A DNA stretch of 64,000 bases from Methylobacterium amylolyticum (GCF_030700245.1 NZ_JAUYZI010000029.1:21268-85267), one strand, 5' to 3'. Counted from the first letter of the stretch, positions 53,875 through 63,065 are shown. Program-made: numbers and translations. The notes: generated by a model not told the origin, from the sequence alone.

Positions 53875-55811
53875 GCCGGGACACGGTGGTCCACGCCGCG
53901 TCCGGGGAGCGGATCGGCCCGGGGACGCAGCTCAACGACCTCTACGAGATCGACGCGCTGATCGCCGAGGGCGGCATGGGCGCGGTGTTCCGGGGCCACT
54001 CGATCGAGACCGGCGATCCCGTGGCGATCAAGACCATCCGCGCCGACTTCGCGGGGAATGCCACGGCGCTGGCGCTGTTCCGGAAGGAGGCGTCCGCGCT
54101 CCACACCGTCCATCACGGGGCGGTGGTGCGCTACTACGTGTTCTCGATCGATCGCCGGCTCGGCTTGCCCTACCTCGCCATGGAGTACGTCACCGGCGAG
54201 CCCCTGTCCGAGCGGCTCCGGCGCGGCCCGCTGGCCTTCGCCGAGGTCGACCTGCTGCGGCGGCGCATCGCCGACGGGCTCCAGGCGGCGCACGAGGCCG
54301 GGATCGTCCACCGGGACGTCTCGCCCGACAACGTCATCCTGCCCGGGGGCGACCCGGCCCGGGCGAAGATCATCGACTTCGGCATCGCCCGTTCGGCGGC
54401 GGGCCAGACGGTGATCGGCGACGGGTTCGCGGGCAAGTACAGCTACGTCTCCCCCGAGCAACTCGGGCTCCAGGGCGGCGAGGTCACCGCGCGCTCCGAC
54501 ATCTACGGCCTGGGGCTCGTGCTGGCCGAATCGAGCCGCGGCCGCCCGGTCGACATGGGCGGCAGCCCCGCCGAGTTCGTGAGCCGCCGCGCCGCGATCC
54601 CCGACCTGACCGGGGTCGACGCCCGCCTCGTCCCGCTCGTGGAGGCGATGCTGCAGCCGGATCCGGACCGGCGGCCCCGGAGCATGGCGGAGGTGGCCGC
54701 CTGGACGCCGGCGCCCGCGCCCGTCCGGCCGCCGGCCCCGCGGGCGGGCGGGCGGCGGCGCGGCCTCGTCCTCGGGGGCGCGGCGGCCGGGCTCGCGGCG
54801 GCGGGTCTCGCCGTCGCGATGCTGTACCCGTCGCCGCCGCCACCGACGCCGTCGGGCCCGTTGCTGGCCGAGCAGCCCGCGCAGGCGAGCCCGCCCGCGG
54901 TGCGGGGCGAGCCGGCCGAGAGCCCCGTCACGGCCGAGATCCCCATCACGGCTGAGAGCCCCGCCGCGGCCGGGGCGCCGCCGCGCGCTCCGCCGGCCCA
55001 GCAGGCGCAGACGGTCCGGGAGAGCGGGGCCGCGCCACCGGCGGAGCCCCCCGCTCGGCCGGAGCCCCCGACGGAGCCGGTGCCGGCCTCGGTGCCGAAG
55101 ACGGCGCCTGGTGGCCGGACGCAGGTGGCGACGGTCGAGCCGCCGTCCGGGCCGGTGCCGCGCGCCCTGCCCTCGCCGACCATGGAGCAGGTGGCGGCCT
55201 ACGTCCGCGGCTACCGCGGCGGCGACTGCTTCTTCCTGAGCCCGACCGCGATCAGCGGCCGGGACGCCCATGTCGAGGCCTACGGCGCGCGGACCCGGGC
55301 GTTCGAGGCGTTCGACGCGGATTTCAAGCGGACCTTCGGCTTCGAGGCGCGGATCCTGCTGCACCGGGTCGAGGGCGGACAGTGCCCCGTCGTCGACCTG
55401 CTTGCGCGGCAGGCGCAGATCAAGCCGGCGAGCGCCCCGAAGATCCGGCTCGAGAGCGACCGCATCCGCAGCGGCGAGAGCCTGCGGGGCGTGATCGATT
55501 TCGGCGACGGCACGCTGAAGCTGCTGCTGGTGGAGGGCGACGGATCGGTGCACGACCTCGGTCCGTACCTGCGCCGCGCCGCGCGGCAGGCGGTGCTGTC
55601 GGTGCGCCTCGACGCGAAGGGCCTTGACCGGGGCCGTCCGCAGCTCCTGGTCGCGGTGGTGAGCCGGGCGCCGCTGCCCGCGCTCGAACGGGCGGGCCCC
55701 TGGACCAGCGAGGCGGTGTTCCGGGAGATCGCCCAGGGGGGCTCGCAGGAGGTCTCCCAGCCGGGTTCGGCGGTCGGCGTCGCCGTGACCCATATCGAGG
55801 TCGGGGGCTGA
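53871..55811 (+). CDS. ppkA: Transmembrane Ser/Thr kinase PpkA
   Basis: A 646-residue Hanks-type kinase. The kinase domain (about 23-285) has the Gly loop IAEGGMGAVFRG, VAIKTI (K54), HRDVSPDNVIL with the HRD Asp, IDFGIAR in place of DFG, and GKYSYVSPEQLG. A transmembrane helix (about 303-323) precedes a Pro/Ala/Glu-rich linker and a periplasmic C-terminal domain (about 440-646) with MEQVAAYVRGYRGGDCFFLSP, FKRTFGFEARILLHRVEGGQCPVVDLL and RSGESLRGVIDFGDGTLKLLLVEGDG. The outer domain may sense envelope contact or damage. The likely substrate is TssL or Fha. Confidence 0.94.
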   Translation: MSRDTVVHAASGERIGPGTQLNDLYEIDALIAEGGMGAVFRGHSIETGDPVAIKTIRADFAGNATALALFRKEASALHTVHHGAVVRYYVFSIDRRLGLPYLAMEYVTGEPLSERLRRGPLAFAEVDLLRRRIADGLQAAHEAGIVHRDVSPDNVILPGGDPARAKIIDFGIARSAAGQTVIGDGFAGKYSYVSPEQLGLQGGEVTARSDIYGLGLVLAESSRGRPVDMGGSPAEFVSRRAAIPDLTGVDARLVPLVEAMLQPDPDRRPRSMAEVAAWTPAPAPVRPPAPRAGGRRRGLVLGGAAAGLAAAGLAVAMLYPSPPPPTPSGPLLAEQPAQASPPAVRGEPAESPVTAEIPITAESPAAAGAPPRAPPAQQAQTVRESGAAPPAEPPARPEPPTEPVPASVPKTAPGGRTQVATVEPPSGPVPRALPSPTMEQVAAYVRGYRGGDCFFLSPTAISGRDAHVEAYGARTRAFEAFDADFKRTFGFEARILLHRVEGGQCPVVDLLARQAQIKPASAPKIRLESDRIRSGESLRGVIDFGDGTLKLLLVEGDGSVHDLGPYLRRAARQAVLSVRLDAKGLDRGRPQLLVAVVSRAPLPALERAGPWTSEAVFREIAQGGSQEVSQPGSAVGVAVTHIEVGG

Positions 55812-55814
55812 CCC

Positions 55815-57440
55815 GTGGCCGCGCCCCCGATCCTCACCGAGGAGGCGTGCCTCGACGCGGTGATGCGGCTGCGCTTCGGCGACGCGCCCTGCCGGGCCTG
55901 CGGCGGCCACCGCGGCTTCCAGCGGGAGGCCCGCAACCGGGCCTTCTCCTGCCGGGCCTGCGGCCTGAAGGTGTTCCCGTGCCAGGGCACGCCGTTCGCC
56001 AAGCCGCGGCCGCGGCTGGTGGACTGGTTCCTGGCCGTCGATCTCGCCGCGCGCGGCGCGGGCGGCGGTCGCGCCCTGCGCGCCCTCGGGCTCGACCGCC
56101 GCACGGCCGAGGCGGTCGCCGCGGGCGTCGAGCGGCTGAAGGCCTCCGCGGATGCCGGGCCGACGGCGCAGTGGTTCCCGGCGATCGCCGCCTTCGTCGC
56201 CGCGCACCGGCCCGAGCCGGCCGCCGGGCCGACGCCGCAGGCCGATCCCGATCGCGAGACCCTGTGGCAGTCCCTGCGCGCGCTGACGGCCGGGTTCCAG
56301 GTCGAGCGCCGGCCCGCCGCCGGCCTGATCGGCATCGCCGCCTTCGCGCTCGCCGGGGCTGGGATCGGCTGGCTGCTCGTGCCGCAGGAGCCGGAGCCCG
56401 ACACCGAGCTCGCGCAGGCGACCGCCGTCCTGAGCCTGGGCGAGAACCGGCCGGTGATCCTCGTCACCGCGGAGGTGGCGGCGCAGCTCTACGACGTGAC
56501 CGACGTCGACGCCGACCCGTCCTCGCCCCTCGCCTCCTCGATCCGCATCTCCCCGAAGCCCGGCCCGCAGGGCGCCGCGCCCGGCGCGCCGGCGGACCGG
56601 CCGGCCGCGCCGCCGCCGATCAAGCTGTCCTCGGGCGCGGGCAAGTCGCTCGTGACCGGCGACACCGGCGCCGTGCGGGAGAGCGCCCGCGACAGGCCCG
56701 AACTCGCCGCCTACTCCGCCCTGGCGACCGAGCTCGAAGGCAAGGGACCGCGCAATCCGGACGAGCTGCTCGTGTTCGGGCCGATGCGCATCCGGCGCTA
56801 CCTCGTCGAGAAGATCGTGCGCGCCTCGCGGGCCACCAGCGTCGACCCGGTGCTGCTGATGGCCATCGCCGACAAGGAGTCGAGCTTCAAGACCGAGGTC
56901 CAGGCGGCGACCTCCTCGGCGTCCGGCCTGTACCAGTTCATCGAGCGCACCTGGCTCGGGGTGGTGCGCGACTTCGGCCCGCGCTACGGCCTGGAGGCGG
57001 AGGCGGCGCTCGTCGCGGCCGGCGACCTGGGCGGCGGCCAGCGCGCGCGGATCCTCGACCTGCGGCGCGACCCCTACCTTTCGGCGGTGTTCGCCGCGGA
57101 GATGCTGAAGCGCGACAGCCTGCGCATCGCCAGGCGGATCGGCCGCAACCTCACCGGCGGCGAGGTCTACCTCGTCCACTTCCTCGGTCCGGACGGCGCC
57201 GAGCGCATGATCGACGAGGTGACGCGCAAGCCCGAGACGGTCGCCGCGGAGCTGCTGCCGAAGCCGGCGGCGGCCAACAAGCCGATCTTCTACGGGGCCG
57301 GCGCCAAGAGCCTTTCGGTCGCGGAGGTGCGCGGCAAGTTCGAGACGATGATCTCCCTGAGGCTGGACCGCTACCGCAGCGTCAAGGGCGTCGATGTGCC
57401 CAACACCCCGGAGGCGCGCCCCGTCCCGCCCGGCCGCTGA
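55815..57440 (+). CDS. Zinc-ribbon / transmembrane / lytic transglycosylase fusion
   Basis: A 541-residue protein of unusual make-up. Residues 20-75 form a zinc ribbon (C26-x2-C29 and C46-x2-C49) followed by GTPFAKPRPRLVDWFLAVDLAARG, the pattern of the N-terminal domain of IS1595-type transposases. Residues 85-130 may continue the HTH-like part. A transmembrane helix lies at about 169-189. A linker leads to an SLT lysozyme-like domain (about 330-470) with SVDPVLLMAIADKESSF (catalytic E355), SASGLYQFIERTWL and VYLVHFLGPDGAERMI. It would expose the SLT domain to the periplasm, opening peptidoglycan for the T6SS, with the zinc ribbon in the cytosol. The GTG lies three bases after the ppkA stop. 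Confidence 0.85.
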   Translation: MAAPPILTEEACLDAVMRLRFGDAPCRACGGHRGFQREARNRAFSCRACGLKVFPCQGTPFAKPRPRLVDWFLAVDLAARGAGGGRALRALGLDRRTAEAVAAGVERLKASADAGPTAQWFPAIAAFVAAHRPEPAAGPTPQADPDRETLWQSLRALTAGFQVERRPAAGLIGIAAFALAGAGIGWLLVPQEPEPDTELAQATAVLSLGENRPVILVTAEVAAQLYDVTDVDADPSSPLASSIRISPKPGPQGAAPGAPADRPAAPPPIKLSSGAGKSLVTGDTGAVRESARDRPELAAYSALATELEGKGPRNPDELLVFGPMRIRRYLVEKIVRASRATSVDPVLLMAIADKESSFKTEVQAATSSASGLYQFIERTWLGVVRDFGPRYGLEAEAALVAAGDLGGGQRARILDLRRDPYLSAVFAAEMLKRDSLRIARRIGRNLTGGEVYLVHFLGPDGAERMIDEVTRKPETVAAELLPKPAAANKPIFYGAGAKSLSVAEVRGKFETMISLRLDRYRSVKGVDVPNTPEARPVPPGR

Positions 57441-57472
57441 GGGCGCATCGCTCCGCGCAGCCGGGCAGAGGC

Positions 57473-58276
57473 TCAGATGTTCGACGCGACGTTGCCGAAG
57501 CCCATGGCCCGGGCCCGCGCCCGCACCACCGCCTTCTGGTCGTCGCGCAGGGTGTCGAGGAGCGGCCGGGCGATGCCGTAGATCCGCATCGCCGCGCCCA
57601 CGCCGAAGGCGTCCTTGGGGTTCTGGCCCGCCCGGACCATCGCCGCCTGCTGGGCGCCGATCTCCAGGAGCACCTGCTCCACCGGCGCCCAGTGGGGCTC
57701 CTGCTCCCGGGTCAGGCGCAGGGAGAGGCGCATGCGGCGGATCTCGCTCGCCGTGATCATCCCCTCGACATGCGGCTCGGGGGGCGCGCGCAGGGCGGGC
57801 AGCGGCGGCGCGGGCACCGCGGGCGGGCGGGCGGCGGGGGCCGGCGGCACCAGCGCCGCGACCGCCGCCTCCCGGCGCGGCTCCCGGCGCTCGGCGGGCA
57901 CGGCCGGGATGGGGGCCGGCGCGTCGGTCGTCGCCGGGGCGCCGGCCGGCGTGTTGTGCCACTCCGCCAGGACCTCCTCCGGCGTCGGACGTGCCGCGGC
58001 CGGCCGGGGCCCGGGGCGCGTCGCCGGCGGGCGCTCGGCCAGCGCCCCCTGGGCCGGCGGCGCCGTGATCGGAGCGGGCGGCGCGGCAACGGGAGGCTTG
58101 CGCGGCTCGTCGAAGGGCTTCAGGGCCGGCGCGCTCTCCATGAGCAGGGCCTTCTCCCCGAACGCCGCCGGGCGCTCGCCGGGCATGAGACCGACGATCG
58201 CCACGGCGCCGGCCGCGACCGCGACGACGAAGGCGCAGACCCCGCCCGCTCCGAGTGCGACGCGTTTCCAGTCCAT
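57473..58276 (-). CDS. Membrane-anchored Pro/Ala-rich protein with LTxxQ-like tail
   Basis: A 267-residue protein. It has an N-terminal anchor (about 8-30, GAGGVCAFVVAVAAGAVAIVG). A long Pro/Ala/Arg-rich, probably disordered region spans about 35-180. A helical C-terminus (about 185-255) has RLTREQEPHWAPVEQVLLEIGAQQ and LLDTLRDDQKAVVRARARAMGF, which resembles the LTxxQ motif of Spy/CpxP periplasmic chaperones. It converges with the transglycosylase gene and is divergent from fha. A link to the T6SS is positional only. Confidence 0.7.
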   Translation of the reverse strand: MDWKRVALGAGGVCAFVVAVAAGAVAIVGLMPGERPAAFGEKALLMESAPALKPFDEPRKPPVAAPPAPITAPPAQGALAERPPATRPGPRPAAARPTPEEVLAEWHNTPAGAPATTDAPAPIPAVPAERREPRREAAVAALVPPAPAARPPAVPAPPLPALRAPPEPHVEGMITASEIRRMRLSLRLTREQEPHWAPVEQVLLEIGAQQAAMVRAGQNPKDAFGVGAAMRIYGIARPLLDTLRDDQKAVVRARARAMGFGNVASNI

Positions 58277-58541
58277 GATCGGTCCTCGGGATGCTGGAAC
58301 GAGTCGCAGCATAACAGGTCTCGACGCGCCCGGCGCGTCGGCGCGCAGTCCTCGCCGAAGATTTCGCGCCCGGGAGACTGGGTCTCGCCGCTCGAAAACG
58401 GTGCATGGCGGTCCCTGTCGGCGGCCCGGCCGTCCGGCGGGTTGAGTCCGGCCCGGATCGCCGCGTAGGAATGGCTGGACCGTGATCCGCGGGGCGGACG
58501 GCCCGGGGCCGCGGGCGCGCGGCGGGGCCGGGGTCGAGACC

Positions 58542-59981
58542 ATGACGCTAACCCTGACGATCGAGAACGTCGCCACGCTGCCGGACGGCGGCCCGCTGAG
58601 CGTGACCCTGAGCGGCCGCCGTGGCCTCGACATCGGCCGCGATCAGTACCTCGACTGGACCCTGCCGGACCCCGACCGGACGATCTCGGGAAAGCACGCC
58701 GAGATCCGCCATCGCGACGGCGCCTACTGGCTTCAGGACGTCTCGCGCAACGGCACCTTCCTCAACCGCAACCCGCAGCGCGTGCAGGAGGCCTGCCGCC
58801 TGAGCGACGGGGACCGCATTCAGATCGGCCCCTACATCATCGCGGTGCGGATCGAGGGCGCCGCCGCGCCGCCCGCCGCGTCGCCATCCGCGCCGATGCC
58901 GGTTCCGCCGCAGGATTACTGGGACATGCCGGGCGAGGCGGCACCGCCGATCCACAGCCGCGGACTGGCGCCGCCGGCCGCCCCGGTCCGGCCCGACTTC
59001 ATCAACTGGGCCGTCGACCTGCCGGTGGACATCGTCCCGCCCCGGGCCCCGGCTGGGGACGACATGGATTGGGCGCGGGCGAGCCCGCCGCCGCCCGCGC
59101 CCCCGCCGCCCCGGATGCCGGATCCGCGCCGCCGGGCCCCGGAGCCCTCCGCGCCGCCCGCCGAGGGCCCCGCATCGCGGCCGGCCCCCGACCCGTTCGC
59201 GCCGGATCCGAACGGCTGGCCGGACACGGCGCGCGAGATGGCGCGGGACCCGGACCCGCGCCGCGATCCCGGCGGGGCCTACCCCGACCGGTCCCGGGAC
59301 CGCCCCGGAACCCATCCCGAGGCCCCGCCGCGCGCCGATCGCGAGCCCGGTCCGCCGCGGCCGGCGCCGGACCGGGGGCGGCGGGACGAGGCGGGGCCGT
59401 CCGCGGCGCAGGAGGCGTTCGTGGCGCGCTTCGCCGCCGGGCTCGGCATTCCGCCGGAGATCCTGGCGTGGCAGGATCCGGGCGACCTCGCCGAGGAGGC
59501 CGGCCTGCTGCTGCGCCTGTGCGCCGACAACCTGAAGCAGCTCCTGGCCGCCCGCACCGAGTCGAAGCGCGCCGTCAAGGCGGCCAGCCACACGGTGATC
59601 CAGGCGCTCGACAACAACCCGCTCAAGTTCGCGCCGACGACCGACGACGCCCTGCGCATCATGCTCGGGCGCCCGTCGAGCGCCTACCTCGAAGCCCGGC
59701 GCGCGATGGACACGGGCTTCCGCGATCTCAAGACCCATCAGGTCAAGACCTACGCGGCGATGCAGAACGCCCTGCGGCTGCTGATGGAGGATCTGAGCCC
59801 GGAGGGCATCGAGGCCTCCGACGAGAAGGACCGCGGCCTGACCGGCCTGCTCGGATCGCGCAAGGCCCGGCTCTGGGACATCTACACGACGCGGTGGGAC
59901 GCGCTGGCCTCGCCGCACGACGACGCCATGGTCGACGCGTTCATGCTGCTGTTCGCGGATTGCTACGACAAGGGCCGGTGA
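58542..59981 (+). CDS. fha: FHA-domain T6SS regulator TagH/Fha
   Basis: A 479-residue protein. The FHA domain (about 15-95) has RGLDIGRDQYLDWTLPDPDRTISGKHAEIRHRDGAYWLQDVSRNGTFLN; the phospho-binding Arg, Ser, His and Asn are all present. A Pro/Arg/Asp-rich linker covers about 110-300. The C-terminal TagH domain (about 305-478) has FVARFAAGLGIPPEILAW, NNPLKFAPTTDDALRIMLG, AYLEARRAMDTGFRDLKTHQVKTYAAMQNAL and RLWDIYTTRWDAL. In related systems Fha binds phosphorylated TssL and triggers assembly. The ATG at 58542 is preferred over an upstream in-frame start; a TTGAGT/TAGGAA pair precedes it. Confidence 0.95.
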   Translation: MTLTLTIENVATLPDGGPLSVTLSGRRGLDIGRDQYLDWTLPDPDRTISGKHAEIRHRDGAYWLQDVSRNGTFLNRNPQRVQEACRLSDGDRIQIGPYIIAVRIEGAAAPPAASPSAPMPVPPQDYWDMPGEAAPPIHSRGLAPPAAPVRPDFINWAVDLPVDIVPPRAPAGDDMDWARASPPPPAPPPPRMPDPRRRAPEPSAPPAEGPASRPAPDPFAPDPNGWPDTAREMARDPDPRRDPGGAYPDRSRDRPGTHPEAPPRADREPGPPRPAPDRGRRDEAGPSAAQEAFVARFAAGLGIPPEILAWQDPGDLAEEAGLLLRLCADNLKQLLAARTESKRAVKAASHTVIQALDNNPLKFAPTTDDALRIMLGRPSSAYLEARRAMDTGFRDLKTHQVKTYAAMQNALRLLMEDLSPEGIEASDEKDRGLTGLLGSRKARLWDIYTTRWDALASPHDDAMVDAFMLLFADCYDKGR

Positions 59982-60025
59982 CGGGCGTGGCCGCCGCCGC
60001 GGTCCCGTCCGGCGCGGGGGCCCGG

Positions 60026-61360
60026 TCAGGCGTCGGCGCGATCCGAGGCCCGGGCGGTGACGACGAGGCCGGGCACCGGCTGGCCGCGCTCCATCCGCAG
60101 GACGTCCCGGACGACGGCCGCGTCGCGCAAGCCCGCGGCGTCGAGGCAGCCGGTGACGTAGGCGGCGGCGTGGCTGTAGCGCCCGTGGCCGTGCAGGGTG
60201 AAGTCCTGCCCGCCCTCGCCCGCCTCGACGCTGAACACCACGTGCCCGCCGGGCCGCAGGGCCCGGGCGGCCGCCGCGAAGACCGGTTCGAGGCGGCCGA
60301 AGTAGCAGAGCGTGTCGGCGCAGGTGACGAGGTCGTAGGCCCCGGGATGGTCGCGCAGGTGGGCGGTGAGCTCGCCCTGGTCGAGGCGGTCGTAGCAGCC
60401 GCGCGCGCGCGCCTTGTCCAGCATCTTCGCCGAGAGGTCGATGCCGGAGAGCGCGCGCGCGAAGCCGCGCAGGGCCGGGCCGCACAGGCCGGTCCCGCAG
60501 CCGGCGTCGAGGATGTCGAGGCGAGCCCCCGGCGCGTGGAGGCGTGCGACGGCGTCGGCGACCAGCTCGGGCGCCCGGTAGTCGAGGCGGGCGAGCTTGT
60601 GGTCGAAGCTCGCCGCGAACGCGTCGAACAGCCCCGCGACGTACCGGTCGCTCGCCCGGTCCGGGACGTTCTCGCCGGAGATCGCCGCGATCAGGTGCTG
60701 CGCGGAGGCGCTGTCCGGCTCCTCCCGGAGCCAGTCGCGCAGGATCGCGAGCGCCCGCTCGGTCGCGTCCGTCGCGGCGTAGGCGGCCACCAGGAAGCGC
60801 CGCGTGCCGGCGTTCGAGGGCTCCAGCTCCAGCGCCTTGGCGTGGCAGGTGATCGCCTCCTCGATGCGCCCGCTCCCGGCCAGCAGGCGGCCGAGATTGT
60901 CCCAGGCCTCGCGGTGGTGCGGGTCGAGGTCGATCGCCTCGCGATAGGCGCGCTCGGCCTCGTCCACGAGGCGCATCGCCCGCAGCGCCACGCCGAGGTT
61001 GTTGCGGGCGTCGATGTTGCCGGGATCGAGGACGATCGCGGTCTGGTAGGCCTGGAGGGCGTAGTGCGGCCGGTCGAGTTCGAGGAACACGTTGCCGAGG
61101 TTGCTGTGCATGCCCGGATCGTCGGGCTCGATCTCGATGGCGCGGCGGATCATCCGGACGGCTTCCACGGGCCGCTGGGTCTGGTGGTTCAGGATGCCGC
61201 AATAGTGCAGGGCCGCAGCGTGGTCGGGGGCTACGGCCAGGATGCGGCCGTAGACGGCCTCCGCCACGGCGAGGTCCCCCGCCCGGTGCGCGCGGACCGC
61301 GACCTCGACCGCGTCCTCGATCGAGATCTCGCCGGTCCCGCTCCCCGCCTCGGCGCCCAT
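60026..61360 (-). CDS. TPR-repeat SAM-dependent methyltransferase
   Basis: A 444-residue protein. Five or more TPR repeats (about 15-220) are visible as ...HSNLGNVFLELDRPHYALQAYQ.., ARNNLGVALRAMRLVDEAERAY and AWDNLGRLLAGSGRIEEAI. A class I methyltransferase domain (about 275-435) follows with LDILDAGCGTGLCGPAL (SAM-binding motif I), LSGIDLSAKMLDKAR and DLVTCADTLCYF. TPR-methyltransferases of this type are common in alphaproteobacteria; their targets are mostly unknown. The ATG at 61360 has a GGGAGG site; an in-frame ATG at 61396 is an alternative. Confidence 0.9.
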   Translation of the reverse strand: MGAEAGSGTGEISIEDAVEVAVRAHRAGDLAVAEAVYGRILAVAPDHAAALHYCGILNHQTQRPVEAVRMIRRAIEIEPDDPGMHSNLGNVFLELDRPHYALQAYQTAIVLDPGNIDARNNLGVALRAMRLVDEAERAYREAIDLDPHHREAWDNLGRLLAGSGRIEEAITCHAKALELEPSNAGTRRFLVAAYAATDATERALAILRDWLREEPDSASAQHLIAAISGENVPDRASDRYVAGLFDAFAASFDHKLARLDYRAPELVADAVARLHAPGARLDILDAGCGTGLCGPALRGFARALSGIDLSAKMLDKARARGCYDRLDQGELTAHLRDHPGAYDLVTCADTLCYFGRLEPVFAAAARALRPGGHVVFSVEAGEGGQDFTLHGHGRYSHAAAYVTGCLDAAGLRDAAVVRDVLRMERGQPVPGLVVTARASDRADA

Positions 61361-61627
61361 CGTGCCGTCCTCCCGCCCGCTCGGCCGCCCGTCCATCGCC
61401 CCGGCGCGCGCCCGGCCCGGTCGGATCGCCGCGGCGGCACGCGGGCGGAGCGACGGCGGGGGGCTGCCGTGCCGGGTCTGGACTGTCTTCGGACTGTTCA
61501 CCGTCTCGCGGGCCCGGTCAACCGAACCGCGCCGGGTTTCCCGCCGGGCCGCGCCGGGCGGGAGGCGCCCCCGTAAGGGAGAGGGACCTCGCCGTCCCCG
61601 CCCGCAACCCGCCGCCCGGGAGCGCAC

Positions 61628-62386
61628 GTGGCCAAGCTCTGGATCCTGTCCGACCTCCACCTCGAAACCCTGCCCTATCCGGACAACTTCCGCCCGGACC
61701 CACCGCCCTTCGACGTGCTGGTCGCCGCCGGCGACATCTGGGAGGGCGATCCCGGTCGCGGCTTCGCCGTCCTGCGCCGCCTCGCCGGAACGAAGCCGGT
61801 GGTGTGCGTGATGGGCAACCACGAGCACTGGAACGGGGTCGTCCACGAGGACCTCGCGCTGGCCCGGGTCCTGGCCGCGCGGGAGGGCGTCAGCCTGCTC
61901 GACGGGACGGGCGCCGTCCACGCCGGCTGCCGGTTCGTCGGCACCACCCTGTGGAGCGACTACCGGCTGGCCGGCGCGCTCGACCCCGCGGCGCAGACCG
62001 GCGAGCCGATCGACGTGGCGCACCCGGGCGGCAGCCACCTGCTGACGATCGGCGACGCCGCCGCCCTGCACCGCCGCGCCCGGGCCGCGCTGGCCGGCCT
62101 GATCGCGCGGGCCGACGGCACCCTGCCGCTGGTGGTGGTCACCCACCACGCCCCGCACCCGGACTGCATCGCCCCGGCCCAGCGCGGGGGCTGGAACGCC
62201 GGCAACTCCGCCTCCGACCTGTCGGCGCTGACCGATGCCGGCCGGGCGGCGCTGTGGGTGCACGGGCACGTCCACCGCAGCCTCGACCTGACCCGGCCGG
62301 GCGGCACCCGGATCCTCTGCAACCCGGCCGGCCCCGGATTCGCCAATCCCGCCTTCGACGACGCCCTGGTGGTCGCGCTGGACTGA
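61628..62386 (+). CDS. Calcineurin-like metallophosphoesterase
   Basis: A 252-residue phosphoesterase with the full metal-site set: SDLHLE, AAGDIWEGDPG, GNHEHW, VVVTHHAPHP and WVHGHVH. The length and wording resemble YfcE-like/serine-threonine phosphoesterase superfamily members acting on small phosphodiesters; the substrate is unknown. The GTG at 61628 places the first motif near residue 8 as usual. It is divergent from the TPR-methyltransferase (a 267-base gap containing no further gene) and convergent with the next gene. Confidence 0.9.
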   Translation: MAKLWILSDLHLETLPYPDNFRPDPPPFDVLVAAGDIWEGDPGRGFAVLRRLAGTKPVVCVMGNHEHWNGVVHEDLALARVLAAREGVSLLDGTGAVHAGCRFVGTTLWSDYRLAGALDPAAQTGEPIDVAHPGGSHLLTIGDAAALHRRARAALAGLIARADGTLPLVVVTHHAPHPDCIAPAQRGGWNAGNSASDLSALTDAGRAALWVHGHVHRSLDLTRPGGTRILCNPAGPGFANPAFDDALVVALD

Positions 62387-62398
62387 TCCGACCCGGGG

Positions 62399-62782
62399 CT
62401 AGCCGCTGCGCTTGGCGCTCCAGTTGCCGCTGCACGTCACGAGGCCGCCGCTCGTGTGCCACGTGCCGGTGCCGCTGCCGTTCGGGTCGAGCTGGCCGGC
62501 GATCGGCACCCGGTTCGCGCCCTGCACGATCGTGGCCTGCACCGCGCCGCCCGCCGAGACGCCGCCGTCGATGTCGACCTCGCCCGGGATCGAGGCGTCG
62601 CCGTTCTTGATGTTCACGCTGTAGTGCGTGCTCTTCGCGCAGGGACCGGAGGTCGCGAGGGCGGTGACGGTCCAGTGGCCGTCGAACCGGTCCGACGCCG
62701 CGATCTTCCGGGCGGCGGCGGCCTCGCCGAGGGCGGCGAGCACCAGGCCGCTCGACAGGACCAGGATCGGGGAGCGTGCCAT
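62399..62782 (-). CDS. Small secreted protein of unknown function
   Basis: A 127-residue protein with a signal peptide (ARSPILVLSSGLVLAALGEAAAA) and a beta-rich mature domain (FDGHWTVTALATSGPCAKSTHYSVNIKNGD, GEVDIDGGVSAGGAVQATIVQGANRVPIAGQLDPNGSGTGTW, GLVTCSGNWSAKRSG). The FDGxW...C...G.W pattern with two Cys recalls small exported beta-barrel proteins common in Rhizobiales. No function is known to me. Confidence 0.75.
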   Translation of the reverse strand: MARSPILVLSSGLVLAALGEAAAARKIAASDRFDGHWTVTALATSGPCAKSTHYSVNIKNGDASIPGEVDIDGGVSAGGAVQATIVQGANRVPIAGQLDPNGSGTGTWHTSGGLVTCSGNWSAKRSG

Positions 62783-62990
62783 TGTGGGTTCCGTCGTTGG
62801 CGCAGCCGCGGGATAGGGCCAGCGCGCAACGCGCCCGGGGCCGGACGGGTTCAACGGGTCCGCACCGGCGCGGCGGGAGCGGGCCTTCGGTCCCGGACCG
62901 TGCCGGCTGCCGTGTGGCCGGAGGACCCGCTCCGTTCCGCGGCGCCGGAGAGGGCCGGGCGTCCAAGCCTCCGGATCGGCTTGGGAAATT

Positions 62991-63065
<75 letters not shown>

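Noticed and set aside
55815..56200. The zinc-ribbon region as a remnant of an inserted IS element
   Set aside because: The reading frame is continuous with the membrane helix and SLT domain, no terminal repeats or target duplications are visible, and the codon bias matches the neighbours.
53787..58406. 1539-codon leftward open frame across ppkA and the transglycosylase
   Set aside because: It is antisense to genes with intact catalytic motifs; its product is Arg/Gly/Ala-rich with no family.
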